From Akkermansiaceae bacterium (GTDB taxonomy: Bacteria > Verrucomicrobiota > Verrucomicrobiia > Verrucomicrobiales > Akkermansiaceae), in the NCBI GenBank assembly GCA_013041925.1, contig JABDRB010000011.1, forward strand, positions 124,001-188,000: a stretch of 64,000 bases of DNA. The letters are read 5' to 3'. This document shows positions 54,586 through 63,423 of the stretch, in pieces (the stretch's first letter is position 1; each line of letters opens with the position of its first letter). The notes beneath the pieces are model-generated. The model searched no databases and was not told the origin of the DNA. It saw only the letters and a program-made list of their open reading frames with translations. The position numbers and the translations under genes were made by a program.

Positions 54586-55265
54586 TACTCAATGCACATG
54601 ACCTCACCGCTTTGGCCATCTCGGTGAAACTTGCCGCGATCACCGTGCTGCTGCTGTTGCTGATCGGGACGCCTCTGGCCTGGTGGTTGGCGCGGACTCG
54701 CTGCCGGTTTAAATTTTTACTGGAGGCGGTATTTGCGCTCCCCTTGGTGCTCCCACCCACCGTGCTTGGTTTTTATTTGCTGATGGTTCTCGGGCCACAA
54801 GGGGCCATGGGAAAAGCGACTGAGGCCATCGGTGGACAGCCGCTGGCATTTACGTTTTCAGGTTTGGTGATCGGGTCCATGGTCTACTCGCTGCCCTTTG
54901 TGGTGCAACCCCTCCAATCGGCTTTTTCAGCATTGGGGAGCCGCCCCCTCGAGGTGGCCGCCACCCTCAGAGCATCACCCATCGATCGGTTCCTCACCGT
55001 TGGCGTGCCGCTTGCACGGTCGGGGTTTCTCACGGCTACAGTGCTTGGTTTTGCGCACACACTCGGGGAGTTCGGCGTGGTTTTAATGATTGGCGGCAAT
55101 ATCCCGGGTCGGACGCAGGTCGCGTCGATCGCTATCTACGATCACGTCGAGTCGCTGCAATACACCCAAGCACACATGTTGGCAGGTGTGATGCTCCTTC
55201 TTTCCTTCCTCATGCTCATCGTTGTCTACGCCGCGAATGGTCGATTTAACCCCGGGAATCTATGA
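54582..55265 (+). CDS. modB: Molybdate ABC transporter, permease
   Basis: Inner-membrane permease of the molybdate importer. The 227-residue product has five hydrophobic helices and the ABC-binding EAA loop (EVAATLRASPIDRFLTVGVPLARSG region), with ALPLVLPPTVLGFYLL and FAHTLGEFGVVLMIGGNIPG that are typical of ModB. Four-base overlaps with modA and modC indicate tight coupling. Confidence 0.95.
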   Translation: MILNAHDLTALAISVKLAAITVLLLLLIGTPLAWWLARTRCRFKFLLEAVFALPLVLPPTVLGFYLLMVLGPQGAMGKATEAIGGQPLAFTFSGLVIGSMVYSLPFVVQPLQSAFSALGSRPLEVAATLRASPIDRFLTVGVPLARSGFLTATVLGFAHTLGEFGVVLMIGGNIPGRTQVASIAIYDHVESLQYTQAHMLAGVMLLLSFLMLIVVYAANGRFNPGNL

Positions 55266-56359
55266 GCATCGAAGCACGCTTTCATATTGACCGAGGTGAT
55301 TTCTGCTTGGATGTCGATACACGCTTTCCTCGCCGTGGGGTGTCCGCCGTGTTTGGCCCCTCTGGGAGTGGTAAGACGACCTTTTTACGCGCTATCGCGG
55401 GACTGGAGAAATCAGATCCTGGCTACCTGAAGGTAGGGGATGCCCTCTGGCAGGACGAAACACAATTCATCGCACCGCACCGCCGCGCAATCGGTTATGT
55501 TTTCCAAGAGCCTAGCCTGTTCGACCACTTGGATGTGCGCCGCAATATCGAATATGGACGTAAACGGGTCGCGGAGGATCAACGCAAGGTCTCCGTGGAC
55601 GATGTCGTCGATCTGTTGGGTTTGGGGGACTTACGGAGACGCTTCCCACACCAACTTTCCGGGGGCGAACAACAACGGGTCGCCATTGCGCGCGCTCTAG
55701 CAACAAGTCCCGCCGTGATGTTGATGGACGAGCCACTGGCATCCCTGGATGAGGCAAGGAAACACGAGATCCTTCCGTATTTTCAGTCATTGCATCAGGA
55801 ACTCAATATCCCGATGCTCTACGTCAGCCACTCCAAAGACGAGGTCATGCGACTAGCCGACCACATGGTGGTTCTGCACCAAGGCCGCATTCAAGCGACG
55901 GGAAATGTGGCAGATGTCTTTGCTCGGATGGATCTACCGCTCGCGCACGAACCTGATGCCAAGTGGATGATTGAGGGCGTCGTGGCCGATCAGGACGCGG
56001 AGTTTGGCCTCTCATATGTCGACTTCTCTGGCGGGCGATTTGCCGTGACCCATCATGACCCAGCCGACCACCAACGTCTCGATCTGGGCAACTCCGTGCG
56101 TTTACTCATCAGGGCCAGCGATGTCAGCATCACACACACACATGCCGCAGACACCAGCATCCTGAATGTTTTCCCCGCCACGGTCGAAGAGATCACGCAA
56201 GAGGGGAACGCCCATGTCACCATCGGCTTACTGCTTGGCTCCAATCCGATCCTTGGAAAAATCACCCGCAAATCTGCCGCCACCCTCGGACTCACGCCAG
56301 GCATGGATGTTTTTATCCAAATCAAGAGCGTCGCCGTGCTCAGCTCATCCAAGCGCTGA
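55262..56359 (+). CDS. modC: Molybdate ABC transporter, ATPase with molybdate-binding C-terminal domain
   Basis: Energises molybdate import. The 365-residue product has Walker [21 protein letters not shown]-loop [13 protein letters not shown], signature [15 protein letters not shown] and Walker [13 protein letters not shown], followed by a C-terminal TOBE/Mop-type domain (about 290-365: [39 protein letters not shown]). The Mop domain suggests oxyanion trans-inhibition as in known ModC proteins. Last of the modABC operon; the convergent EamA gene follows after 11 bases. Confidence 0.95.
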   Translation: MSIEARFHIDRGDFCLDVDTRFPRRGVSAVFGPSGSGKTTFLRAIAGLEKSDPGYLKVGDALWQDETQFIAPHRRAIGYVFQEPSLFDHLDVRRNIEYGRKRVAEDQRKVSVDDVVDLLGLGDLRRRFPHQLSGGEQQRVAIARALATSPAVMLMDEPLASLDEARKHEILPYFQSLHQELNIPMLYVSHSKDEVMRLADHMVVLHQGRIQATGNVADVFARMDLPLAHEPDAKWMIEGVVADQDAEFGLSYVDFSGGRFAVTHHDPADHQRLDLGNSVRLLIRASDVSITHTHAADTSILNVFPATVEEITQEGNAHVTIGLLLGSNPILGKITRKSAATLGLTPGMDVFIQIKSVAVLSSSKR

Positions 56360-56370
56360 TCGGGCCACCT

Positions 56371-57294
56371 TCAGGTTGTTTTAAGCTGATAGCGCTGCAG
56401 CCCAATCAGAGCGACAACCACCAGCGCTCCACCGAGCCAGATCCCGGCACCGGGCGACTCACTCGATACCAGCAGTGACGACTCGACCACCGCACACATC
56501 GGCACAAGAAAGCGGTAACCAGCCAGCAAGTTCACTGGGAACAATCGCGTCAGATGATTCCATAATCCAAACCCAAGCGCAGAAACAAACGCGAGGTAAG
56601 CCGTGAGTAAAATCACCTTGGGAGGAAATAGACACGCAAAATCAGGCCATGCCATCACACCCGTAAGAAGCAACATCACCCCACCCAAAAACAAACCATA
56701 GCCAGTGGCAGCACGCGCTCCCATCGTGACTAGGATTTTTTGCAAGCTAATCAACCCGAGTGCTCCGCTCAACGTGCTCAGACAAAAAAGAACCCCACCG
56801 AGCACGGGCTGACCGCTGCCAGCACCGGGACGGTAAACCGCCACCAGCACACCGGCGGCCCCCACCCCCATCAAGGCCCATTGCCAACGATTCGGCCACG
56901 GCGTTTTCAAGATCAAGGGAGCCAACACCAACCACCAAAAACTCCCCGACGATACCAACAAGCCACCTAGCACCGCACTCGCCGTCGCCAAGGCCGTATA
57001 AAACAGCGCGTATTGCACATAGGTCTGCGCACAGGCAAACACCAACACCCTCTTCCATGAGGTTTTTTTCATCTCAACCCACGGGTGCTTCGCCATCAGT
57101 AATAGCACCGCACCACCTAACACAAACCTCACCCCCGCCAACAAAAATCGGTTCGACATGTCCGGCTCCACCCCGTGCCTCGCCCACTCGGCATAGATCG
57201 CCTTAATCGCTGGAAAGGCACTCCCCCAAAGCAACGCACACAACAGCACGGCCACGGGAAGCAATCGAGTGGAAATTTTCACAGCTCGCGTCAA
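56371..57294 (-). CDS. EamA/DMT-superfamily transporter
   Basis: Ten-helix inner-membrane exporter of the drug/metabolite superfamily; the substrate is unknown. The 307-residue product contains two EamA repeats (about 15-150 and 165-300), with LLWGSAFPAIKAIYAEW, FVLGGAVLLL, FYTALATASAVLGGLL and a second half ending in GAGIWLGGALVVVALIGL. Its start overlaps the stop of the spermidine-synthase-like gene by four bases, so the two are translationally coupled. Confidence 0.88.
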   Translation of the reverse strand: MTRAVKISTRLLPVAVLLCALLWGSAFPAIKAIYAEWARHGVEPDMSNRFLLAGVRFVLGGAVLLLMAKHPWVEMKKTSWKRVLVFACAQTYVQYALFYTALATASAVLGGLLVSSGSFWWLVLAPLILKTPWPNRWQWALMGVGAAGVLVAVYRPGAGSGQPVLGGVLFCLSTLSGALGLISLQKILVTMGARAATGYGLFLGGVMLLLTGVMAWPDFACLFPPKVILLTAYLAFVSALGFGLWNHLTRLFPVNLLAGYRFLVPMCAVVESSLLVSSESPGAGIWLGGALVVVALIGLQRYQLKTT

Positions 57295-58058
57295 GCATGC
57301 GTTTTCGTCACATAAACCGTGCTCTCAGAATCACGCCCGAGGATCGGGTTCTGAAACGGGACAACATGCGTTTCTGATGATGCAAATACCTCGTTGAGCG
57401 CTTTCATAAATTCCGCTTCAGGCGGGTCATCCGACCACAGCGCAAAGACCCCACCTGGGTGAAGCTGTTCCGTCATTTTGCGAAGCCCGTCCGCCTTGTA
57501 AAAATCAGCATGTCGCTCGTTGAGCAGATGATCCGGCGAGTGGTCAATATCGAGCAAAATAGCGTGAAATTTCCGATCAGGTGATTTCGAGTCAAATCCC
57601 AGTCCGGCCCCTTCCGCCGGCCCCGCCATCACCGCACGTTTAAAAAAATCGCCATGCTCAAATCGGCAGCGTGGGTCTGCCGTCAGGCCCGCCCCGAGAG
57701 GAACCATCCCCTTACGATGCCAGTCAATCACCGGTTGCAGGTAATCCACGACAATCAATTCGCCCACTGAAGCATGATCCAGTGCTACCTTCGCCGTGTA
57801 ACCCAGCCCGAGCCCGCCGACCACCACATCGAGACGCGATTCGTCAGGGAACGATGCCTCCGCCGCCGCTAACCCAAGCGTCGATAACGCCTCTTCCACC
57901 ACCGTAAACAAACTGGACATCAAAAACTCCTGACCCAGCATGATTTCGTAAACCTCAAGATCGTCGAGCGTCATCATCGTCCGCCGACGCAAGATCACTT
58001 CTCCCAGATCCGTTTGCTGGTAATCAATTTCTTCAAATCGTGGTCGCATAGGTTGCAT
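57291..58058 (-). CDS. Spermidine-synthase-like SAM-fold protein
   Basis: Rossmann-fold protein of the spermidine synthase (SpeE-like) superfamily. The 255-residue product begins MQPMRPRFEEIDYQQTDLGEVILRRR, with a beta-rich N-terminus, a glycine-rich loop DVVVGGLGLGYTAKVALD (motif I), IVVDYLQPVIDW, RFEHGDFF, ILLDIDHSPDHLL and FALWSDDPPEAEF. True spermidine synthases have D-x-D[GS] and other residues that I cannot confirm, so aminopropyl or methyl transfer is only inferred. Starts at 58058 or 58049. It is coupled to a DMT exporter, hinting that a product may be exported. Confidence 0.75.
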   Translation of the reverse strand: MQPMRPRFEEIDYQQTDLGEVILRRRTMMTLDDLEVYEIMLGQEFLMSSLFTVVEEALSTLGLAAAEASFPDESRLDVVVGGLGLGYTAKVALDHASVGELIVVDYLQPVIDWHRKGMVPLGAGLTADPRCRFEHGDFFKRAVMAGPAEGAGLGFDSKSPDRKFHAILLDIDHSPDHLLNERHADFYKADGLRKMTEQLHPGGVFALWSDDPPEAEFMKALNEVFASSETHVVPFQNPILGRDSESTVYVTKTHA

Positions 58059-58182
58059 GCCAAGCTTTGTAACCACGCATCCCAAAGATGGATAGCGAAT
58101 AATTAAACTGCACAAGGAACATATCCCCCATTACATCTAACCTCGCCATATTCCATGCCCAAGGAATCCGACCAACTCACCT

Positions 58183-58244
58183 TCTATCTTCTTCCACATC
58201 TTTTTGACCTGTTTATTATTCTTCGTTTATAAAAGGCCTGTCCC
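58183..58244. repeat. 62-bp direct repeat, copy A (left of GH43)
   Basis: Matches copy B (59654-59715) at 58 of 62 positions, in the same orientation. It contains the TTTATAAAAGGCCTGTCCC core and ends 16 bases before the GH43 stop codon. It marks one edge of an AT-rich 1.5-kb island. Confidence 0.92.
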
Positions 58245-58259
58245 TTTATTACATACTAT

Positions 58260-59336
58260 TCATTTTTTGGGGAGCACGCCACCATACGCGTCAATGGTCA
58301 TTATTTTCCCTTCAGCATCATGTTTAAGTTCAGTCATTTTAATTGAGCGTAAGTTGGTGTTACCATTTGAAAGTATACTGTCGTGATAAAATAAATACCA
58401 TTTCCCTTCAAACTCACAAATTGAATGGTGATTGGTCCAGCCCAAAACAGGTTTTAAAACAATACCCTGATAGGTAAATGGTCCATATGGATTATCGCCT
58501 GTTGCATAACAAATTAGGTGCGTGCCACCTGTTGAATATGAAAAGTAATAGGTGCCTTTATACTTATGAACCCATGCCGCTTCAAAAAAACGTTTAGCAC
58601 CATCGCTACCTTTTAATAATTCTCCATTTTTATCAATTATCTGTACTTCCTTAGCAGGTCCCGCAAACTCAAGCATATTGTCGCTCATTTTGGCTATACG
58701 CGGTAGTAAAGCAGGTTTATTCTCATCAGGAAATCTGTAGTGCACTCCAAATTTATTTCCACGATAATGTTGTAATTGACCACCATCAATTCCTCCAAAG
58801 TACATATAGTGAGATCCATCATCATCTTTAAATACACTCGGATCAATTGAGTAACTTCCCTTAATAGCATCTGGTTGCGCTTTAAATGGTCCTGTTGGTG
58901 AATCACCTACGGCCACACCGATTCTAAATAAGTCTAAATGATCTTTAGCTGGGAAGTATAAATAATACTTGCCCTCTTTTTCAGCTGCATCGGGAGCCCA
59001 CATTTGCTTGGTGGCCCATGGCACATCATCAACATGTAAAACTGGACCATGATCGGTAACTTCAGCCCCAACTTTATCAATTGAAAAAACATGGTAATCA
59101 ACCATACGAAAAGCCCCACCGGGACTATCGTATACTTTGCCTTCATTGACATCGTGTGATGGGTATATATAAATTTTACCATCGAACACATGAGCCGAAG
59201 GATCAGCTGTGTGTATCTCTGTTACTAAAGGTTCTGAGATCTGATGCTTTTTGAATTTTTCTATTTTGCCATCTTGAGCATTTATGCCCGATGCAAAAAT
59301 GAATGACCCTGCTAAAATTGATATGCTTTTGTTCAT
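58260..59336 (-). CDS. GH43-family glycoside hydrolase, AT-rich import
   Basis: Inverting five-bladed-propeller hydrolase, a family that mainly holds arabinofuranosidases and xylosidases. The 358-residue product has a signal peptide (ISILAGSFIFASGINAQ) and the three carboxylates: base Asp45 in TADPSAHVFDGKIYIY, modulator Asp in GSYSIDPSVFKDDDG (about 167) and acid Glu in RFFEAAWVHKYKGTYYFSYS (about 243). Two 60-base samples of the gene are only about 32 and 37 % G+C, far below its neighbours, and its codon use resembles Bacteroidota. It lies between two 62-bp direct repeats, so it was probably acquired by transfer. Subfamily and exact substrate cannot be told. Confidence 0.92.
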   Translation of the reverse strand: MNKSISILAGSFIFASGINAQDGKIEKFKKHQISEPLVTEIHTADPSAHVFDGKIYIYPSHDVNEGKVYDSPGGAFRMVDYHVFSIDKVGAEVTDHGPVLHVDDVPWATKQMWAPDAAEKEGKYYLYFPAKDHLDLFRIGVAVGDSPTGPFKAQPDAIKGSYSIDPSVFKDDDGSHYMYFGGIDGGQLQHYRGNKFGVHYRFPDENKPALLPRIAKMSDNMLEFAGPAKEVQIIDKNGELLKGSDGAKRFFEAAWVHKYKGTYYFSYSTGGTHLICYATGDNPYGPFTYQGIVLKPVLGWTNHHSICEFEGKWYLFYHDSILSNGNTNLRSIKMTELKHDAEGKIMTIDAYGGVLPKK

Positions 59337-59877
59337 GATTATTCTATATTGCTGCTAGGAATTTGCTTTTTGAGTGAGGTGGCACGAGAGCATCGTGCAA
59401 GGGAGAGAGAAAGGGGGCAGAGGGGTGGCGGGTAAAACTGAAACGTAGAAAGTTGAAATTCTGAAATGGATCAGGCCCCGGAGAGACACGGAATGAGGCT
59501 GAGTTGAGCAAAAAAAACTCAACACGAATATATTCCCCTTACCCGCCGTGCCAAGGAGATTCTTCGCAGCGGGTATTTTTGAATGCTGTTTGCAAATGGT
59601 GTTATGTCGGATCAAGAACCAGTGTGCAAAAAAGGGGTCAGCATAGAAATCCCTCTATGTTCTTCCACACCTGTTTGACCTGTTTATTATTTTTCGTTTA
59701 TAAAAGGCCTGTCCCGAATGGCACTTGATTAAGATCTATCATCGGCGAGGTACGCGAAGTAGTGCTGCTCGGTGCCGTTGAGTGCCCAGCCTGTGGGACG
59801 GAGGAAATCGTCCACAGAACGATCAAGTGTGTGAGTGTATGATCAGGTAGTCACCGAAGGTCTGGCCGGGGAGTCCA
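59337..59877. other. Gene-free stretch upstream of GH43 and downstream of GH95
   Basis: Contains copy B of the 62-bp repeat, a GTTGAG / CTCAAC hairpin around 59502-59525, and a CATAGA-AATCCC-TCTATG hairpin (59642-59659) directly abutting copy B with GGGGTC before it. No transposase, RNA gene or plausible coding sequence is visible; open frames here carry no domain. It includes the GH43 promoter region. Confidence 0.6.
59654..59715. repeat. 62-bp direct repeat, copy B (right of GH43)
   Basis: 58 of 62 positions identical to copy A (58183-58244), same orientation, 1471 bases apart. It is preceded by a short hairpin and AAAAAAGGGGTCAGC, a combination reminiscent of the ends of REP-associated (IS200-like) elements; no transposase is present. 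Confidence 0.92.
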
Positions 59878-62169
59878 TCACCAAGAAATGGTGTAGGTGG
59901 TTCCTGCCTTGGTGGGAAATGGGAAGGTGCCGTCTTTGGTGCGGTCGATAGAAAACGCATTACCCCCAGCCTTCGGAGTGACTAAAAGGGTATCTTTCTC
60001 GAGCAACGGCATACGCAGCGTGATCGGGTTGCCGTGCAGGGACTCGATGGTGGCGGTGGTGATAGTGCGCTTGTCCCAGCTGGCGCCGACCTCAAATCCT
60101 CCGCGGGCACGCAAACCGCTGAATGATCCACTCCGCCATTTGCGTTTGATCGGGATGGCGGGAAGGAGTGAGACTTCACCCGCGTGGCTTTGAACAAGCA
60201 TTTCGCAGACACCCGCGGTGATACCTGAGTTGCCATCCATTTGAAATGGCGGGTGCGAGGCGAGCAAGTTGGGCAACGCGTTCCATGTCAACTGGCCACG
60301 GATCATGTCACTGGCTTGCGAGGATAACCCGAGCCGCGACCACAATGCGCAGCGCCACCCCCACGTCCATGAGCGACGTGAGTCGCCTGCATTACCACGC
60401 GCGGCAAGTGAGAGGATCGCTGCTTGGGCAAGCTTCGGATCCTCGTAGAGAGAAATTTGTTCGCTCGGGTAGACGGCGTAGAGGTGTGATGTGTGGCGGT
60501 GTTGCGATTTTTCGAGAACGGGACGCTCTTCTAACCACTCCTTAATTTGCCCCCACGACCCGAGTTCTGGACCCATCAATTTTTTACGAGCCATGCGGAC
60601 TTGATCGACGAATGCATTGTCGATACCAAGGACATGGGCGGCTTTCAGCGTGTTGGTAAAAAGGTCCCAAACAATTTGGTGATCGTGGGCGACACCATCT
60701 TCGCGCGGGCCGTGCTCAGGTGACCAACCATCGTGAACGATCAGCTTGCCCTCATTTTCGATCAGGTGGTGAAGCCAAAATTTTGAAACGTCCTCAAAGA
60801 TCGGCCAGGCACGTTCGCGCAGGAATTTTTTGTCCCCAGTGAACGCGTATTGATCCCAGTAGTGGCGGGATAACCATGCGGATGAGGGTAAGTTCCACTC
60901 CCAGCCATTACCGCCGAAGATGTTCACCGAGGTGCGCATCGTCCAACCCGGGGTGCCCTCACCAAAGGCCTTTGTGGTGGCTGCGCGGCTGCTCGGGACT
61001 GATGCATCAACCCAATTGAGCAACGGCATGGCGCATTCCGCGAGGTTAGCGGGGCCCGTCGGCCAATAGTTCATCTGGATGTTGATGTTGGTGTGGTAAT
61101 CGCAATACCACGCTGGGTGATTCATGTCATTCCACAGCCCCTGAAGGTTGGCCGGAAGGCGATGGCGCGATGACGCAATGAGAAGGTATCGACCAAACTG
61201 AAATAGCAGCATTTCGAGATGCGGGTCTTCCTTTCCCTGTCGGTAGCGCTCAAGGCGCTGGTGCATGGCGACGCCATCAGGTGCTTTTCCTAAATTGACC
61301 ACGACCCGATTCATCAGGGCTGAAAAATCGCTTACGTGGGATTGACGCAAGGCATCGTACCCTTTTGCCATAGCCGCTTTCGCGTGACCGTCGATGGTTT
61401 GATTCGGGTCGATTCCGCTGCGAAATTTTTTCTTCGGGTTCATCGCGTAATCCGTGGCTGCATTGAGCACGAGCAGCACGCTATCGCCCGTCACCTGGAG
61501 CTGATCTCCCTCCACCTTGACTTCACCTCCACAGCTCATGGATGTGAGCGCGGCGGCGTAGCGCAAATCGTTGTCGAGGCGTCCAGAGAAACGGATTTGA
61601 TGGGTAGCGCCTTGCGTCGTTTCCCCATGTGAACCTGCGAGAGTGATGGTGGCATCAATCCTGCCAGGCTTATCAGCTTTGATCAGGATCAAAATGGATT
61701 CATCAGGATGACTTGCAAACACTTCGCGTGTGAAAGCAACCCCATTGCTTGTCCAACTTGTGGTGTGAATGCCTGTGGCGAGATCAAGTGTGCGACGGTA
61801 ATTCTCGTAGGTGCTGGCGCCATTCATCTTGATACGCAGATCCCCAAAATTTTGGTAGGAGCCAAAGCCTCCAGGCTCTTTGACACTGTATTTCCCTGAC
61901 TCATTGGCACCGCCTGTCCACAGACTGATGTCATTGAATTGAATGCGTTCACGGAGCGGATCCCCGAAGACCATCGCACCGATACGGCCATTGCCGATGG
62001 GTGACGCTTCACGCTCCCAATCCGAATGCGGAAAGGTCACAGAGGGGTCCATGTACTGGGTCGAGCGCTCGAGCTTGCGGTATTCGGGCGCTTGATCGTA
62101 ACTGAGAAGCAATGAGGGGTCCGCTGCCATTGCAGTGAGTGGCAGCCATGCGATCATGAGAAATTTCAT
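59878..62169 (-). CDS. Secreted alpha-L-fucosidase, GH95
   Basis: Inverting fucosidase, typically alpha-1,2-specific. The 763-residue product has a signal peptide (FLMIAWLPLTAMAA), an N-terminal beta-sandwich (ASPIGNGRIGAMVFGDPLRERIQFND region) and the (alpha/alpha)6 catalytic domain: LQGLWNDMNHPAWYCDYHTN followed by INIQMNYW (catalytic Asn region), HDGWSPEHGPRED (acid Glu) and PFQMDGNSGITAG (Asp). The pattern is typical of GH95 such as bifidobacterial AfcA. Start 62169 gives a clean signal; the frame is open to 62277 but that part is poor. It is next to the repeat-flanked GH43 gene, and another fucosidase (GH29) lies at 12-13.4 kb. Confidence 0.94.
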   Translation of the reverse strand: MKFLMIAWLPLTAMAADPSLLLSYDQAPEYRKLERSTQYMDPSVTFPHSDWEREASPIGNGRIGAMVFGDPLRERIQFNDISLWTGGANESGKYSVKEPGGFGSYQNFGDLRIKMNGASTYENYRRTLDLATGIHTTSWTSNGVAFTREVFASHPDESILILIKADKPGRIDATITLAGSHGETTQGATHQIRFSGRLDNDLRYAAALTSMSCGGEVKVEGDQLQVTGDSVLLVLNAATDYAMNPKKKFRSGIDPNQTIDGHAKAAMAKGYDALRQSHVSDFSALMNRVVVNLGKAPDGVAMHQRLERYRQGKEDPHLEMLLFQFGRYLLIASSRHRLPANLQGLWNDMNHPAWYCDYHTNINIQMNYWPTGPANLAECAMPLLNWVDASVPSSRAATTKAFGEGTPGWTMRTSVNIFGGNGWEWNLPSSAWLSRHYWDQYAFTGDKKFLRERAWPIFEDVSKFWLHHLIENEGKLIVHDGWSPEHGPREDGVAHDHQIVWDLFTNTLKAAHVLGIDNAFVDQVRMARKKLMGPELGSWGQIKEWLEERPVLEKSQHRHTSHLYAVYPSEQISLYEDPKLAQAAILSLAARGNAGDSRRSWTWGWRCALWSRLGLSSQASDMIRGQLTWNALPNLLASHPPFQMDGNSGITAGVCEMLVQSHAGEVSLLPAIPIKRKWRSGSFSGLRARGGFEVGASWDKRTITTATIESLHGNPITLRMPLLEKDTLLVTPKAGGNAFSIDRTKDGTFPFPTKAGTTYTISW

Positions 62170-62327
62170 AAAAAAAACATGCAACGATGATGGCAACAAT
62201 TCAAGTGAAACCGAGCAGGGTAGTGGCCGCGCGGGGGCATCCCTCTGCGGAGCAGGCTGCATAGAAGCCATTGGCACGACACGCTTCTATTCGGCCACAA
62301 AAAAAAGCTAATTTGGTTGTCGTCGCA

Positions 62328-63404
62328 ATGAATTTCATCGATTATGGCTCACTCGTGAGCACGGAAACAACCATCGACAAGTCTGACGTCTACAAAGATC
62401 CTAAGGCATGGCGGAAAATTGTGGTGAAATACCAGAAGCCCTGCCGCAAAAAAGCCATCGGGCAGATTGCCAACACCCTGCTCCCAATGCTCGCGCTTTG
62501 GGTGGCGATGGCCTTTGTCTACGATATTTCCTACTGGCTGACTATTCCCCTAATCCTCCTCACCGCAGGTCTGACCGTGAGAACCTTTATCATTTTTCAT
62601 GACTGTGGCCACCAGTCGTTTTTTAAATCCCGTAAAGCCAACGACATCGTGGGTTACTTCATGGGGGTTCTGACCTTTACTCCCTACCGGTTCTGGCATT
62701 GGGAACATGGCATCCACCACTCAACGGCAGGCGATCTAGACGGGCGCGCCGAAGGCGACATCTGGACCATGACGGTAAAGGAATACGAAGCCTCCTCCAA
62801 GGGCATGAGATTCGCTTACCGTCTCGTCCGCAGCCCACTCATTCTGTTTACGATCGCACCGATGTTCCTGTTTCTGGTCTGGCAGCGGTTTTCATCGAAA
62901 AAAGCCAAGAGAAAAGACCGCCTGTCTGTGGTCTGGACCAATATCGGCATCGCCGCCATGGTCGCCATCGGCTGCTACCTGCTCGGGTGGCAAAAATACG
63001 TCATTTTGCAACTCAGTGTCTGCGCAATATCAACCACGGCAGGCGTATGGATGTTCTATGTCCAACACCAATTTGAGGACGTCTACTGGGCCCGCAAAGA
63101 AGAGTGGAACTTCGCCGCAGCCGCGCTCGAAGGCAGCTCATTTTACAAACTCCCCAAAATCCTCCAGTGGTTCTCTGGCAACATAGGATTCCACCACATC
63201 CACCACCTCAGTTCCCGTATTCCCAACTACCGGCTTGAGGAGTGCCATAACGCTGAACCCTTGTTCCAACAAGTCCCCTGCCTAACGATCCGGACCAGCT
63301 TGACATGCACCCAATACCGACTCCTTGATGAAGACAATAACCGTCTGGTCGGATTTAACTACCTCAAGGAATACCGGAAAAATCAGCAGGAAAAAGCGGC
63401 CTAA
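62328..63404 (+). CDS. Fatty acid desaturase (membrane, three histidine boxes)
   Basis: Di-iron membrane enzyme that introduces a double bond into acyl lipids. The 358-residue product has the three His boxes HDCGHQSFF (from His91), HWEHGIHH (from His124) and HHIHHLSSRIPNYRL (from His289), with paired transmembrane segments between. The box pattern resembles omega-6/Delta-12-type desaturases of the DesA group, so membrane fluidity control is likely. The in-frame TTG at 62271 is less likely than ATG 62328. It precedes truC by 19 bases. Confidence 0.93.
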   Translation: MNFIDYGSLVSTETTIDKSDVYKDPKAWRKIVVKYQKPCRKKAIGQIANTLLPMLALWVAMAFVYDISYWLTIPLILLTAGLTVRTFIIFHDCGHQSFFKSRKANDIVGYFMGVLTFTPYRFWHWEHGIHHSTAGDLDGRAEGDIWTMTVKEYEASSKGMRFAYRLVRSPLILFTIAPMFLFLVWQRFSSKKAKRKDRLSVVWTNIGIAAMVAIGCYLLGWQKYVILQLSVCAISTTAGVWMFYVQHQFEDVYWARKEEWNFAAAALEGSSFYKLPKILQWFSGNIGFHHIHHLSSRIPNYRLEECHNAEPLFQQVPCLTIRTSLTCTQYRLLDEDNNRLVGFNYLKEYRKNQQEKAA

Positions 63405-63423
63405 TCACCGTCAGGTTTTCCCA

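Noticed and set aside
58183-59715. Integron gene cassette with attC sites
   Set aside because: The 62-bp repeats lack the GTTRRRY core and paired inverted arms of attC, and no integrase gene is visible; a REP-type origin is more consistent.
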